Shown here: in pieces, positions 10,369 to 19,700 of the stretch
How the letters are laid out: each line of letters opens with the position of its first letter
Numbering within the stretch: position 1 is the stretch's first letter
From: an uncultured Sphingomonas sp.
GTDB taxonomy: Bacteria; Pseudomonadota; Alphaproteobacteria; Sphingomonadales; Sphingomonadaceae
DNA: 64,000 nucleotides
Assembly: GCF_913776855.1 (NCBI RefSeq)
Contig: NZ_CAJYQD010000001.1
Location: 44,736-108,735 of the forward strand
Direction: 5' to 3'
Made by a program: the position numbers and the translations under genes
Notes under the pieces: model-generated
Databases searched by the model: none
Told to the model about the DNA's origin: nothing
Seen by the model: the letters and a program-made list of their open reading frames with translations, nothing else

Positions 10369-10614
10369 TCACGCACCGGCCCGCATCCGCCGCCGTTTGG
10401 CACTGGCGCGGCGCAGTGCCCGGTCGGACAGGGCGCGCAGCCGTGGGTGCCGCCGGAGCAGCCGGGCGAAGCGATGGCGTGCCCAGCGCGAATTGCGCAG
10501 GATCAGGGCGGTACCGGCGGCGAAGGTGAAGATGCCGGCAGGTCCCGGCAGCACCGCGACCAACGGCGTCACCAGGATCAGCACCACACCGACGATCACC
10601 AGTGGAATCCGCAT
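10369..10614 (-). CDS. Small membrane protein, PGPGW-like
   Basis: This 81-aa protein has two hydrophobic segments joined by a short loop containing LPGPAG, the hallmark of the PGPGW group. A very basic C-terminal tail follows (many Arg, e.g. RRHPRLRAL). It is probably an inner-membrane protein with a cytoplasmic tail; no function is known. The start is placed at the ATG at 10614, with a GTG one codon earlier as an alternative. It is divergent from comM. Confidence 0.72.
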   Translation of the reverse strand: MRIPLVIVGVVLILVTPLVAVLPGPAGIFTFAAGTALILRNSRWARHRFARLLRRHPRLRALSDRALRRASAKRRRMRAGA

Positions 10615-10726
10615 CACATGCCGCCATGCCAGTCGTGTGTTGCGGTGACAAGACGGTCGCGACGGACCGTTCCCTATCGGCGGAAAGCGGCTATGGACCG
10701 CACGAGGGAAACGGGGGCAGGGCAGC

Positions 10727-12232
10727 ATGGTCGCGATCGTATCGACGGCGGCGTATCTCGGGCTGGAGGCGCGGCGGGTCGAGGTACAGGTGCAACTGGC
10801 CAGTGGCGTACCGGCCTTCGTCGTCGTCGGGCTGGCGGACAAGGCGGTGGGCGAAAGCCGCGAGCGGGTGCGCGCCGCGATCGCCGCCATCGGCCTGTCG
10901 CTGCCGCCCAAGCGGATCACGGTGAACCTCTCCCCCGCCGACCTGCCCAAGGAAGGGTCGCATTACGACCTGCCGATCGCGCTGGGCCTGCTGGCGGCGA
11001 TGGGGGTGGTCGATGCGGAGGCGCTGTCCGACTATCTGATCGTCGGCGAACTGAGCCTCGACGGGCGAATCGCCGGGTCGCCGGGCGTGCTGCTGGCGGC
11101 GATGCTGGCGAGCGGGGAGGGGCGGGCGCTGATCTGTCCGGCGGTACAGGGGGCGGAGGCGGCGTGGGCCGGAACGTCGGTGGTGGCCGCGCCCGACCTG
11201 CTGTCGCTGCTCAACCACCTGAAGGGCGAGCAGCTCCTGTCGATGCCACAGCCCGGCGGCGCGGAGGACGCGTGGAGCGGCACCGACCTGAAACAGGTGA
11301 AGGGGCAGGAGACGGCGAAGCGTGCGCTGGAGATCGCGGCGGCAGGCAACCACAACCTGCTGATGGTCGGGCCGCCGGGCGCGGGCAAGTCGCTGCTCGC
11401 CTCCTGCCTGCCCGGTATCCTGCCGCCGCTCGATGCGGCCGAGGCGCTGGAGGTGTCGATGGTCCAGTCGGTCGCCGGCACGCTGGCCGGCGGGCGGATG
11501 ACGCGGATGCGACCGTTCCGTTCGCCCCATCATTCGGCGTCGATGGCGGCGCTGACCGGCGGGGGGCTGAAGGTGAAGCCGGGCGAGATCAGCATGGCCC
11601 ATCTGGGCGTGCTGTTCCTCGACGAGCTGCCCGAGTTCCAGCGCGCGGTCCTCGATTCGCTCCGCCAGCCGCTGGAAACCGGTGAGGTCAGCGTGGCGCG
11701 GGCGAATGCGCATGTCACCTTTCCGGCGCGAGTGCAGCTGATCGCGGCGATGAACCCGTGCCGCTGCGGCCATCTGGGCGATCCGGCGCTGGCCTGTGCC
11801 CGCGCGCCGCGCTGTGCCGCTGATTACCAGGCGAAGGTGTCGGGGCCGTTGCTGGACCGGATCGATCTGTCGATCGAGATGGCGGCGGTAAGCGCCGCCG
11901 ATCTGGTGCTGCCGCCCCCCACCGAGGGATCGGCCGAGGTCGCCGCGCGGGTGGCGGCGGCGCGCGACGTGCAGCGGGCGCGCTACGCTGCCGATGGCGT
12001 GCGGACCAATGCCGAGGCGGACGGCGCGGTGCTGGAACGCGCCGCCGCACTCGACGAACCGGCCCGCGCGCTGCTGGCGCAGGCGGCGGAGGCGATGCGG
12101 CTGTCTGCGCGCAGCTTCCACCGGGTGTTGCGGGTCAGCCGGACCATCGCCGATCTGGGCGGTTTCGAGACGATCGGACGGGCGCAGGTGGCCGAGGCGC
12201 TCAGCTATCGTCGGCGCGCGCCGACCAATTGA
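10727..12232 (+). CDS. comM: YifB/ComM family Mg-chelatase-like AAA ATPase
   Basis: The 501-aa protein has an N-terminal Lon-protease-like domain (residues about 1-165). A Mg-chelatase AAA core follows, with Walker A GPPGAGKS and Walker B VLFLDELPEF, and a C-terminal domain. A cysteine cluster (MNPCRCGHLGD followed by CARAPRC) is typical of the family. ComM is a hexameric helicase promoting branch migration during natural transformation; in non-competent hosts its role is unclear. Whether this strain is competent cannot be read here. Confidence 0.93.
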   Translation: MVAIVSTAAYLGLEARRVEVQVQLASGVPAFVVVGLADKAVGESRERVRAAIAAIGLSLPPKRITVNLSPADLPKEGSHYDLPIALGLLAAMGVVDAEALSDYLIVGELSLDGRIAGSPGVLLAAMLASGEGRALICPAVQGAEAAWAGTSVVAAPDLLSLLNHLKGEQLLSMPQPGGAEDAWSGTDLKQVKGQETAKRALEIAAAGNHNLLMVGPPGAGKSLLASCLPGILPPLDAAEALEVSMVQSVAGTLAGGRMTRMRPFRSPHHSASMAALTGGGLKVKPGEISMAHLGVLFLDELPEFQRAVLDSLRQPLETGEVSVARANAHVTFPARVQLIAAMNPCRCGHLGDPALACARAPRCAADYQAKVSGPLLDRIDLSIEMAAVSAADLVLPPPTEGSAEVAARVAAARDVQRARYAADGVRTNAEADGAVLERAAALDEPARALLAQAAEAMRLSARSFHRVLRVSRTIADLGGFETIGRAQVAEALSYRRRAPTN

Positions 12233-12243
12233 GGGAGCGCAAT

Positions 12244-12444
12244 GTGGCGGAATATTGTTGCGAGCAGATGCAGGACGATCTGGAGCGGCGCTGCTCCCTG
12301 CACGACGATCGGTCGGACTGTCCCGACGCGCTGATCGGACGGACGAATGGCGGTTACGGTTTGATGATCCATGACGGCGGATCGTCGATGATCGGCATCG
12401 CCTATTGCCCGTGGTGCGGCGCGCGGTTGCCGGAGCGGGAATGA
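12244..12444 (+). CDS. Cysteine-rich small hypothetical protein
   Basis: A 66-aa protein if translation begins at the GTG at 12244, which has AGGGAG six bases upstream; the track start is a TTG overlapping the comM stop. It has a YCCEQM pair near the N-terminus, a central Cys/His/Cys group (RCSLHDDRSDCPD) and a C-terminal CPWCGARLP knuckle. This arrangement suggests a bound zinc ion. The pattern G.YGLMIHDGGSS between them looks family-like, but I cannot assign a function. Confidence 0.7.
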   Translation: MAEYCCEQMQDDLERRCSLHDDRSDCPDALIGRTNGGYGLMIHDGGSSMIGIAYCPWCGARLPERE

Positions 12445-12525
12445 TCACGCCGGCCGATTGACCGGTTGCGTTCGTCGCTACGGATTGCGAGACATTACGC
12501 CAGGGTAACAAGGGGGGAAGCCGAA

Positions 12526-12918
12526 ATGGAATGGATGATCCTGCCACTGCGGCGCTATTTCGAAGTGCGCGGCCGGTCACGGCGCATGGAATATTGGATG
12601 TTCACGCTGTTTTCGATGCTGGTCGGGATCGCGGCGACGTTTATCGACGCGGCGATCGGCTTCGGATGGGAAGACACCGGTCCCGTCGGCGGCCTGACCA
12701 GCCTCGCGCTGCTGATTCCGGGCTTTACCGTCTGGTTCCGCCGACTGCACGACACCGATCGTTCGGCATGGTGGCTGCTGCTTCTCCTCCTCCCGATCAT
12801 CGGCTGGATCTGGCTGTTCGTCCTGTCGGTGACTGAAGGTACGCGTGGGGCCAACCGGTTCGGGCCGGACCCCAAGGACCCCTATGGCAGCGTCGATATC
12901 GATCGCGTGTTTTCGTAA
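12526..12918 (+). CDS. DUF805 family membrane protein
   Basis: This 130-aa protein starts with the DUF805 signature (LRRYFEVRGRSRRMEYWMF) and has about four transmembrane segments. The conserved RRLHDTDRSAWW lies between the second and third. It is an inner-membrane protein of unknown function. The ATG at 12526 is preceded by an AGGGGGGAAG ribosome-binding site, so the longer track ORF (from 12466) is rejected. Confidence 0.9.
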   Translation: MEWMILPLRRYFEVRGRSRRMEYWMFTLFSMLVGIAATFIDAAIGFGWEDTGPVGGLTSLALLIPGFTVWFRRLHDTDRSAWWLLLLLLPIIGWIWLFVLSVTEGTRGANRFGPDPKDPYGSVDIDRVFS

Positions 12919-12960
12919 CGGTTGCGGGGGCACGTCGCTTCGGCTAACGCGCCCCTGCGT

Positions 12961-13045
12961 GCCCCTGTGGTGAAATTGGTAGACGCGTCCGACTCAAAAT
13001 CGGATTCCGCAAGGAGTGCTGGTTCGAGCCCGGCCAGGGGCACCA
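12961..13045 (+). tRNA. tRNA-Leu (anticodon CAA)
   Basis: The acceptor stem GCCCCTG pairs with CAGGGGC. The anticodon stem TCCGA/TCGGA encloses the loop CTCAAAA with anticodon CAA, reading UUG. The long variable arm (ttccgcaaggag) is typical of class II tRNA-Leu, and the T-arm contains GGTTCGAGCC. CCA is encoded at 13043-13045. It sits alone between the DUF805 and PilZ genes. Confidence 0.96.
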
Positions 13046-13108
13046 ATTTCCGCGCTTCGCCCGGTGCCTTAACCGGGCGTTAGCCTCTTTTCCGCTATCA
13101 TCGCGCGC

Positions 13109-13480
13109 ATGAGCGATTCGCCAGAAGGTCCGTTTCCTCCGCGTGCGCGCCGGGATAGCGTGTTCCTGAAGGCGCGGGTCGAATCCAGCACCATCGTTGT
13201 CGAATGCCGGGTGCGCAACCTGTCCGAATCGGGTGTCTGTATCGACAATCCGGTCGACCTGTCCCCCGGTAAGCGGGTGCTGGTGACGATGGGCGCGCTA
13301 CACCATCTCGAAGGCTGGGTTCGCTGGGCGCATGACGGCCGGGCGGGGTTGGCGTTCGAAAACGGACATATCGATGTCGCAGAGGCGCGCCGTCCGCGCG
13401 GCACGGTAGAGGCGGTACCGCAGCATCTCGCGGGCTGGCTTTCGCAGATGCATAATCCCTATCAGCGGCGAGGCGGCTGA
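13109..13480 (+). CDS. PilZ domain protein
   Basis: This 123-aa single-domain protein has RARRDSVFLKA (the RxxxR region of PilZ) and NLSESGVCI, corresponding to the (D/N)xSxxG motif. Together these motifs bind cyclic di-GMP in many family members. It likely acts as a soluble c-di-GMP effector or adaptor. The partner is unknown; the chemotaxis cluster 7 kb away makes a motility link possible but unproven. Confidence 0.86.
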   Translation: MSDSPEGPFPPRARRDSVFLKARVESSTIVVECRVRNLSESGVCIDNPVDLSPGKRVLVTMGALHHLEGWVRWAHDGRAGLAFENGHIDVAEARRPRGTVEAVPQHLAGWLSQMHNPYQRRGG

Positions 13481-13493
13481 GCCTTTCGGCGCC

Positions 13494-14969
13494 TCACGCC
13501 GCGCTGCGGCAATAGCTGTCGATGAATTGCTGGTGCGTCGGCAGGCGCGCGACCGTGGCGGCGATGGTCGTGCGCAGTCCGTCCAGTACCGTGGCCAGCT
13601 CGCCCGGCGGCATCGCCCGCGCCAGCGGATGCCAGGCGGCGGGCGTCAGCCGCTGGCCCAGCATCACCTGCGTCCACGACCCGGTGCGGAACAGGTCGTC
13701 GGCGGATTGATAGGTGTGCGCACCTTCCGCGAACAACGCGATGCGTTCGGCCAAACTGTCGGGCAGCGCGATTTCGCGGCGTTCGCGCCAGAACGGTTCG
13801 GGCCGCTGGTTCAGATGGTAATGGAGCAGCACGAAGTCGCGCACTGCTTCGATCTCGCGCCGGGCCTGGTCGTTGAAGCGGGTGCGGGCCGCGGCACCCG
13901 GATGGCCGAAGGGGAGCAACTGCACCAGCCGGGTCAGTGCGATCATCACCAGGTGCAGGCTGGTCGATTCGAGCGGCTCGACGAAGCCGCTCGACAGGCT
14001 GAGCGCAACGCAGTTCCGCTCCCACATCGCCAGCCGCCGCCCGGTGCGGAATCGGATCAGGCGCGGTTCGGTCAATGCCTGTCCCTCGATCGACGCCATC
14101 AGCCGGTCGTGCGCGGCATCGTCGCCCAGATGACGGGAGCTGTAGACCAGCCCGTTGCCGATCCGGTGCTGCAGCGGGATCTGCCAGCGCCAGCCGGCAT
14201 CATGGGCGATGGCGCGGGTATAGGGGACGGCGGGGCCGGTCGCGCGGGTCTGCACCGCCAGCGCCCGGTCGGTCGGCAGCCAGGCGCCCCAATCCTCGAA
14301 CCCCACGCCCAGCGTCTGTTCGATCAGCAGCGCGTGGAAGCCGGTACAGTCGAGGAACAGGTCGCCCGCGATCCGTTGTCCATCGTCCAGCACCAGCGCA
14401 GCGATGTCGCCGCCGGCGCCGTCGCGTTCGACCCGCGCGATACGCCCTTCGATCCGCGTCAGTCCCTGCGCTTCGCTACGCGCGCGCAGATAGGCGGCAT
14501 AGCGGCCGGCGTCGAAATGATAGGCGTAGTTGAGGGGGGTGTCGGGGCCGCCGAGGAAGCGCCCTGCCTCTGCGGCTTCATGTTCGAGGCAATAGGCGCC
14601 GATGTCCGCCGCCGCCCCCTGCGCGTGCGCCTCCAGCCAGAAATGCTGGAAATCACCCATCCAGGTCGAGCGCCCGACCTCTCCGAACGAATGGACGTAG
14701 CGGTCGGTCGCGCGCGCCCATCCTTCGAAGGAGATGCCCAGTTTGAAGCTGGCCCCGGTCGCGGCCATGAAATCGCGTTCGTCGAGGCCCAGCAGCGCGT
14801 GGAAGCTGCGGATGGTGGGGATAGTCGCTTCCCCCACGCCGACCGTGCCGATCGCGTCGGATTCGACCAACGTCACCTCGACCAGCCCGGCCAGCTGCCG
14901 CGTCAGCAGCGCCGCCGCCAGCCAACCGGCAGTGCCGCCGCCGGCAATCACGATCCGCTTGGGACTCAT
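13494..14969 (-). CDS. Flavin-dependent tryptophan-halogenase family protein
   Basis: The 491-aa protein begins with the FAD-binding motif GGGTAGWLAA. It contains the halogenase lysine region (ASFKLGISFEGW) and the second family motif WRWQIP, which together define flavin-dependent halogenases. Such enzymes use FADH2 from a separate reductase to make HOCl/HOBr near a lysine. In this type of cluster the true substrate is unknown. It overlaps the cupin-like gene stop as ATGA and is the last gene of the receptor-sapC-cupin-halogenase run. Confidence 0.9.
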   Translation of the reverse strand: MSPKRIVIAGGGTAGWLAAALLTRQLAGLVEVTLVESDAIGTVGVGEATIPTIRSFHALLGLDERDFMAATGASFKLGISFEGWARATDRYVHSFGEVGRSTWMGDFQHFWLEAHAQGAAADIGAYCLEHEAAEAGRFLGGPDTPLNYAYHFDAGRYAAYLRARSEAQGLTRIEGRIARVERDGAGGDIAALVLDDGQRIAGDLFLDCTGFHALLIEQTLGVGFEDWGAWLPTDRALAVQTRATGPAVPYTRAIAHDAGWRWQIPLQHRIGNGLVYSSRHLGDDAAHDRLMASIEGQALTEPRLIRFRTGRRLAMWERNCVALSLSSGFVEPLESTSLHLVMIALTRLVQLLPFGHPGAAARTRFNDQARREIEAVRDFVLLHYHLNQRPEPFWRERREIALPDSLAERIALFAEGAHTYQSADDLFRTGSWTQVMLGQRLTPAAWHPLARAMPPGELATVLDGLRTTIAATVARLPTHQQFIDSYCRSAA

Positions 14970-15982
14970 CGGTTCAGCCTTTGCAACAGCTTCGCGCGCA
15001 GCCGCCGGGCGGCGACGGGATCGAGCGGGGCGAGGTCGCCCTGCATGGCGGGTGGCAGATGGTCGCGCGCATCGTCGCCGCCGCTCCAGATATAATGGTC
15101 GAACATCGAGGCCCATGCCGCCCGCTCTGCCGCCGGGCGTTCCCGCAAGGCGAGCATTGCGTGGAGCAGGGTCGTCATCGGGCTGTCGGCAAAGGCGGGG
15201 GCGTCGTTCCACCAGTAATTGACCATGACGTTGAAGCGGCCCAGCGCCTCGACATTGTGCCACCAGAGGGCCGGATAGAAGAGGACGTCGCCCGACTCCA
15301 GTTCGGCGACCTGCGCATTGGCCAGCGCTTCGGCGAAGCGGGGATAACGCTCGAGGTCGGGCGCGCGCAGGTCGACCATGCTTACCACCTGTCCGCCGGG
15401 CGTCGGCTCCAGCGGGCCGGGATAGAGGTTTGCGACCTGATCGGGCGGGAACAGGGTGAAGCGGCGCCGTCCGACCAGACAAACCGCAAGGTTGTTCGAC
15501 AGGTCGTAATGGGTCGCGGCGACGGTGCGGTTGCCGATCCAGATGCTCGCCAGCGGCGCGGCCCGGCCGGGGGACGGCGGCGGCAGCGACAGGTCGTTGT
15601 CGCGGCGCAGCCCCGGCAGATAGGTGTCGAGGTCGGTCGATCCGATATAGAAAGCGGGCGCATCGGGATCATCGAGATGGTCGGCAATCCGGTCGAGATA
15701 GGCCGACAGGCCGACCCGCGCGGCGTCGAAGTTCAGCCCCGACCAGTCGTCGCGGTAGAAGAAGCGTCCACCGATCGATGGCGCGCCGGTATAGCCGACG
15801 ATGGGACGCCCGCCGTCAAATTGCTTGAGATAGGCGATGGCGTGGTCCGCACCCGCTTCGCCCGCCGCGGCCAGCGGCCAGGCGGCGGCGAGGCCGCGCA
15901 AAATGACCGGTTCGTTTGCGGCGAGGAGCGCCGGCAGGTCGACCCTTTGTGCGCCATCGATGCTGCGGACCGGACGCACCAT
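14966..15982 (-). CDS. Cupin-like (JmjC-type) domain protein
   Basis: The 338-aa protein begins with PVILRGLAAAWP, typical of the cupin_8/JmjC group, and has an ATHYD metal-binding HxD. A distal segment DVLFYPALWWHNVE includes a further His. This fits a 2-oxoglutarate/Fe(II) hydroxylase fold. The substrate is unknown; in similar clusters it always accompanies a halogenase and a SapC protein. There are 2 bases between it and the sapC-like stop, and it overlaps the halogenase start. Confidence 0.88.
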   Translation of the reverse strand: MVRPVRSIDGAQRVDLPALLAANEPVILRGLAAAWPLAAAGEAGADHAIAYLKQFDGGRPIVGYTGAPSIGGRFFYRDDWSGLNFDAARVGLSAYLDRIADHLDDPDAPAFYIGSTDLDTYLPGLRRDNDLSLPPPSPGRAAPLASIWIGNRTVAATHYDLSNNLAVCLVGRRRFTLFPPDQVANLYPGPLEPTPGGQVVSMVDLRAPDLERYPRFAEALANAQVAELESGDVLFYPALWWHNVEALGRFNVMVNYWWNDAPAFADSPMTTLLHAMLALRERPAAERAAWASMFDHYIWSGGDDARDHLPPAMQGDLAPLDPVAARRLRAKLLQRLNR

Positions 15983-15984
15983 GG

Positions 15985-16683
15985 TCAGTTGCCGTGACGC
16001 TGTTGCCGCCGGTCGATCAGCCGGGGAATATTGTCGAGCGACGCACTGGCCATGAAGGCGGCGCGCAGCGCCCCGCTGGCGTGCAACGATGCCAGCTGAT
16101 CGGCGGTGAGCGCGTCCAGTGCATCGTCGGCGATGACGAGGATGTCGGTGATGGCGCACGTCCGCCCGTCGCCCAGGTCGAGTTCGATGGTGGTCGGGCG
16201 CAGCAGGTCGGCGGACTGCCATGCCGCGAACAGCGGGGCGTTGATCTGCTGCCCTTCCTGGATCACGTCCAGCACCGCTTCGACATGGGCGAGATAGGGA
16301 GCGGTGCCGCCCTGGGGTAGATAAAGTGGATTGCCGTCGCCGCCGCGTGCCACGCGCGGATCGTCGAGGTCGAGCGTAATGCCGCCGCTCTCCCGGTCAC
16401 GCGCGAACGGTCCGCGCTGGCGGACGGCGGGGACGTAGCTGGCGTGCCAGCCGCCATCGTCGCCGAGGAAGAGATTGTCGTCGGGGTCGAGACCGAGCAG
16501 CGCCACGGCATAGATGCCGCCCCGGTCGTCGTGGCGGAACAGGATCGGATAGTCGCGCTGGGCCGCTTCGAATTCATTGGGGAACAGCAGCACCTGGTTG
16601 ACGGCATCGCCATGCGCCGGGCCGTGCGCGACGACGACGGTCAGGTCGTGATGATCGACATTGTTGATGGGCATGGGGGGCAT
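15985..16683 (-). CDS. SapC family protein
   Basis: A 232-aa protein beginning HHDLTVVVAHGP, with the family features NQVLLFPNEFEAAQRDYPILFR and LALGLDPDDNLF-like segments. SapC was named from a Campylobacter S-layer region, but in proteobacteria it is found next to TonB receptors and halogenases, with no proven activity. The start could be the ATG at 16683 (AAAGG 11 bases upstream) or the ATG at 16674; the track start at 16758 runs through the upstream hairpin. Confidence 0.87.
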   Translation of the reverse strand: MPPMPINNVDHHDLTVVVAHGPAHGDAVNQVLLFPNEFEAAQRDYPILFRHDDRGGIYAVALLGLDPDDNLFLGDDGGWHASYVPAVRQRGPFARDRESGGITLDLDDPRVARGGDGNPLYLPQGGTAPYLAHVEAVLDVIQEGQQINAPLFAAWQSADLLRPTTIELDLGDGRTCAITDILVIADDALDALTADQLASLHASGALRAAFMASASLDNIPRLIDRRQQRHGN

Positions 16684-16737
16684 CGACACGCGGACCTTTC
16701 GTTGGGCGCGGCGCAGGGTAGGGCAATGCCGGACGAT

Positions 16738-16774
16738 GGAAAGGGGCATCCTTCGCAAAAGGACGCCCCTTTCC
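16738..16774 (-). terminator. Strong hairpin between the TonB receptor and sapC
   Basis: Perfect 10-bp arms GGAAAGGGGC / GCCCCTTTCC enclose further pairing (TCCTT/AAGGA), giving a stem of about 15 pairs. It begins 17 bases past the receptor stop in the direction of transcription. No long U-tract follows. It may act as an intrinsic terminator or a 3' RNA-stabilising structure that reduces expression of the downstream genes relative to the receptor. Confidence 0.7.
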
Positions 16775-16790
16775 AGTCGGTTGGCCGCGA

Positions 16791-19700
16791 TCAGAAGCGG
16801 TAGCGCGCCCCGAGCAGGAAGCGCGGCTTCAGTTCCTGAGCAAAGACCAGTGCGTTGCGGTCGCGCCCATATTGCACCAGCGGCTCGCTGGTCAGGTTCA
16901 CGCCTTCGATCGACAGCGCCATGCGGTCGTTCAGGTCATAGCTGATATTGAAGTCCAGCGTACCGAACGGCGCGACGAACAGCGGGTTGCGGCTGTCGCC
17001 CTGATTGGTCGCGGCAAGGAACTTGTCGCGCCAGTTATAGGTCACGCGGGCGGACAGGCCGCTCTTGTCGTAGATGATCGACCCGTTGGCACTGTCGCCC
17101 AGACCGGTCAGCGCGAACACGTTGACGCTGGGGTCGGCGGCGATGTCGGCATTCACGTCGCCATAGACCTTGGTGTACGACGCCTGCACGCCGAACCCGG
17201 TATTGCCGAAGAAATGCTGACCCGCGAGTTCGAAGCCATAGATATGGCCGTCGCGGTTGTTGACCGGCTGCGACACCGCGAAATTGTAGAGCGGGTCCTG
17301 CGCGTTGCCGTAGATGTCGACCGCCTGCAGGATCGAGTCGACAAAGCCCTGGTTCAGCGCACCGCCGGCGTTCCGGTTCGCTTGGAACGTCGCGTCGGCC
17401 TGGGCGGTGTTGCCGCCGTTCTGCTGGAGCAGCGCGGTGTAGGTGAACAGGTTGACGTCGCTCAGGTCCGCCGCCAGCGCGCGCAGGCGATCGGCTGCGG
17501 TACCCGACCGGGTGCCTGCCGCCCCCGACGACGGGTCGCGCAGGTCGAACAGGGTGCGGTTGAACACGCCCGTGCCGATGAAGTTGCGTACCCGCTTGTC
17601 GAAGAAGCCAAGCGAGACATAGCTCGACGGCTTATAATACCACTCCACCGACAGGTCGAAATTGTCGGAGACCAGCGGCAGCAGCCCGGCATTGCCCGAA
17701 TTGCCGGTGGGACGACCGCCCAGCGCCGTCGGACGGCTTGGCGCACCAGCCGTCGTCGAGGCGAAGAGATTGCCGTAATCCGGCCGGGCGAGCGTGCGGC
17801 TGGCCGAGGCACGGGCGACGAAATTGTCGAACACCTCGATATTGAAGTCGATCGCCGGCAACAGGTTCTGGTAATGACCCCGCTGCGATACGGTCGATAC
17901 CGAGTTGGAGATCACCGACGAGAAGTCGTTGTCGGCATCCCATTTGATCGCCGACGGGGTCGCCTGGAGCGCGGTCGAGCGGACCTTCGTTTCCTCATAG
18001 CGCGTGCCGAACAGCAGGTTGGCGGTGCGCCCGGCAATCTCGCCCTTCCACGTGATCTGTCCGTATACGCCCCACACGGTTTCGCCGACGCGGTCGTAAT
18101 CGTTGGCGGTCGTGTTGATCGGGTTGGCGGCGTAGAATTTCGAGAAGATGTCGTTCAGCGCGACGGCGTTGCCGCGGAAGGCGGTGCGTTTTACGTCCGC
18201 CGTATTGAACCGGTCGAACTTGCAGTCGAGACAGAAGGTCTTGACCACGTTCGAGGCGAGCCGCTGGACGATGCCCGGATCGGTGATGCCCCAGTCGCCC
18301 AGCTGCTGCTGCGTCTGCACCCGCGCGCTGGTCATGACTGAATCGGTATAGGTGCCGCCGACATCGAACCGGCTGCCGCCGCCCAGATCCCAGCCGAGAT
18401 CGGCGCGACCGCCGTTGATCCGCTGGCGCTGGGTCGCCGAGTTGGTGCGCGCGATCTGCGTGCCGAGATCGCCGATGTCGAGGACGCCGTTGCCGTTGCC
18501 GTTGATCCGGTCGTTGATCGTCTGCGTCACGCGGGGGAAGCCGCTGCTGTAATCGATCGCCTGGCTGTCGATGACCGGCGCGCCGAGTGAGATCAGCGTC
18601 GCCGAGGTGCCGTTCGGGGCATCCGGCGTCGAACGTGAGACGGCATGATAGCCATCGAGGTTCAGCGTCAGACGATCGGTCATCTGCCATTTGCCGTTCA
18701 GGCCATAGGACTGGAGCTGGGTCTTGGTCGCGCGGAACTGCTGTTCGAAGCCCTGGTCCTTCACGCCGTTGATCGATTCCGAAATGAAATCGGGCGTGGC
18801 GATGACGTCGTTGCCGTTGAAGACGATGCGGCCGAACGGGCGGTTGAACCAGTTGGTCTGTTCGCTGCGCTGCTCCTCCAGCCGGTTCTGCGCGAACAGC
18901 GCGTCGGCGGTGAAGGTCAGCCCTTCGGTCGGCGCGAACTGCAGCACGGCCTGGCCGTTGATGCGCTCGCGCTTGTTTTCCGAGAACTGGTAGCGGCTGT
19001 CGTTCGGGATCAGCGTGAACGGCGTGGTCGGCCGGTTCTCGATCTGGGTCTGCGCATTGACGTAGGGGCCGGCGGGATTCAGCACGGCCGAGGTCGGGAC
19101 CACCGTGAAATAATTCGGCGCGCTCTGGGCCGAGGTGCTGTCGCGACGCTGGTAGCTGCCGAATACCGACAGGCCGAAGGTGCGGGCGTCGTTACGCCAG
19201 CTCATCAGGCCCGACACTTCGGGAAGGACGCGGGCGCCTTCGCCCTGCATGGTGCTGACGTCGTGCAGCGCCTTGACCCCGAATGATCCGGTCACGCCGT
19301 CTTCGCGCGCTTCCAGCGGCTTGCGGGTGACGACGTTGATCGCCGCGCCGATACCGCCCGATGGAATCGCAGCGCGCCCGGTCTTGTAGACCTCCAGTGC
19401 CGATACGCCTTCCGAGGCAAGGTTCTGGAAGTCGAACGAACGCCCGGTGCCGCGGGCGAAATCGCCGGCGCCGCTGGTGTCGACGTTCGAGGCGGGCAGC
19501 TGGCGTCCGTTCAGCGTGACGAGGTTGAAGCCGCCGGAGAAGCCGCGAACCGAAACCTGCGAACCTTCCCCGTTCACCCGGTTGATCGACACGCCGGTGA
19601 TGCGCTGCAACGACTCGGCGAGGTTGGTGTCGGGGAACTTGCCGATGTCCTCTGCGCTGATCGCGTCGACGACGCCGGCCGAATTGCGCTTGATATCGAT

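Noticed and set aside
10691-12580. 629-aa minus-strand ORF antisense to comM
   Set aside because: No domain; comM is unambiguous on the other strand.
12940-12975. Repeated GCCCCTG just before tRNA-Leu as an attachment site
   Set aside because: Only a short repeat, no integrase or second copy beyond the tRNA, so there is no evidence of an integrated element.
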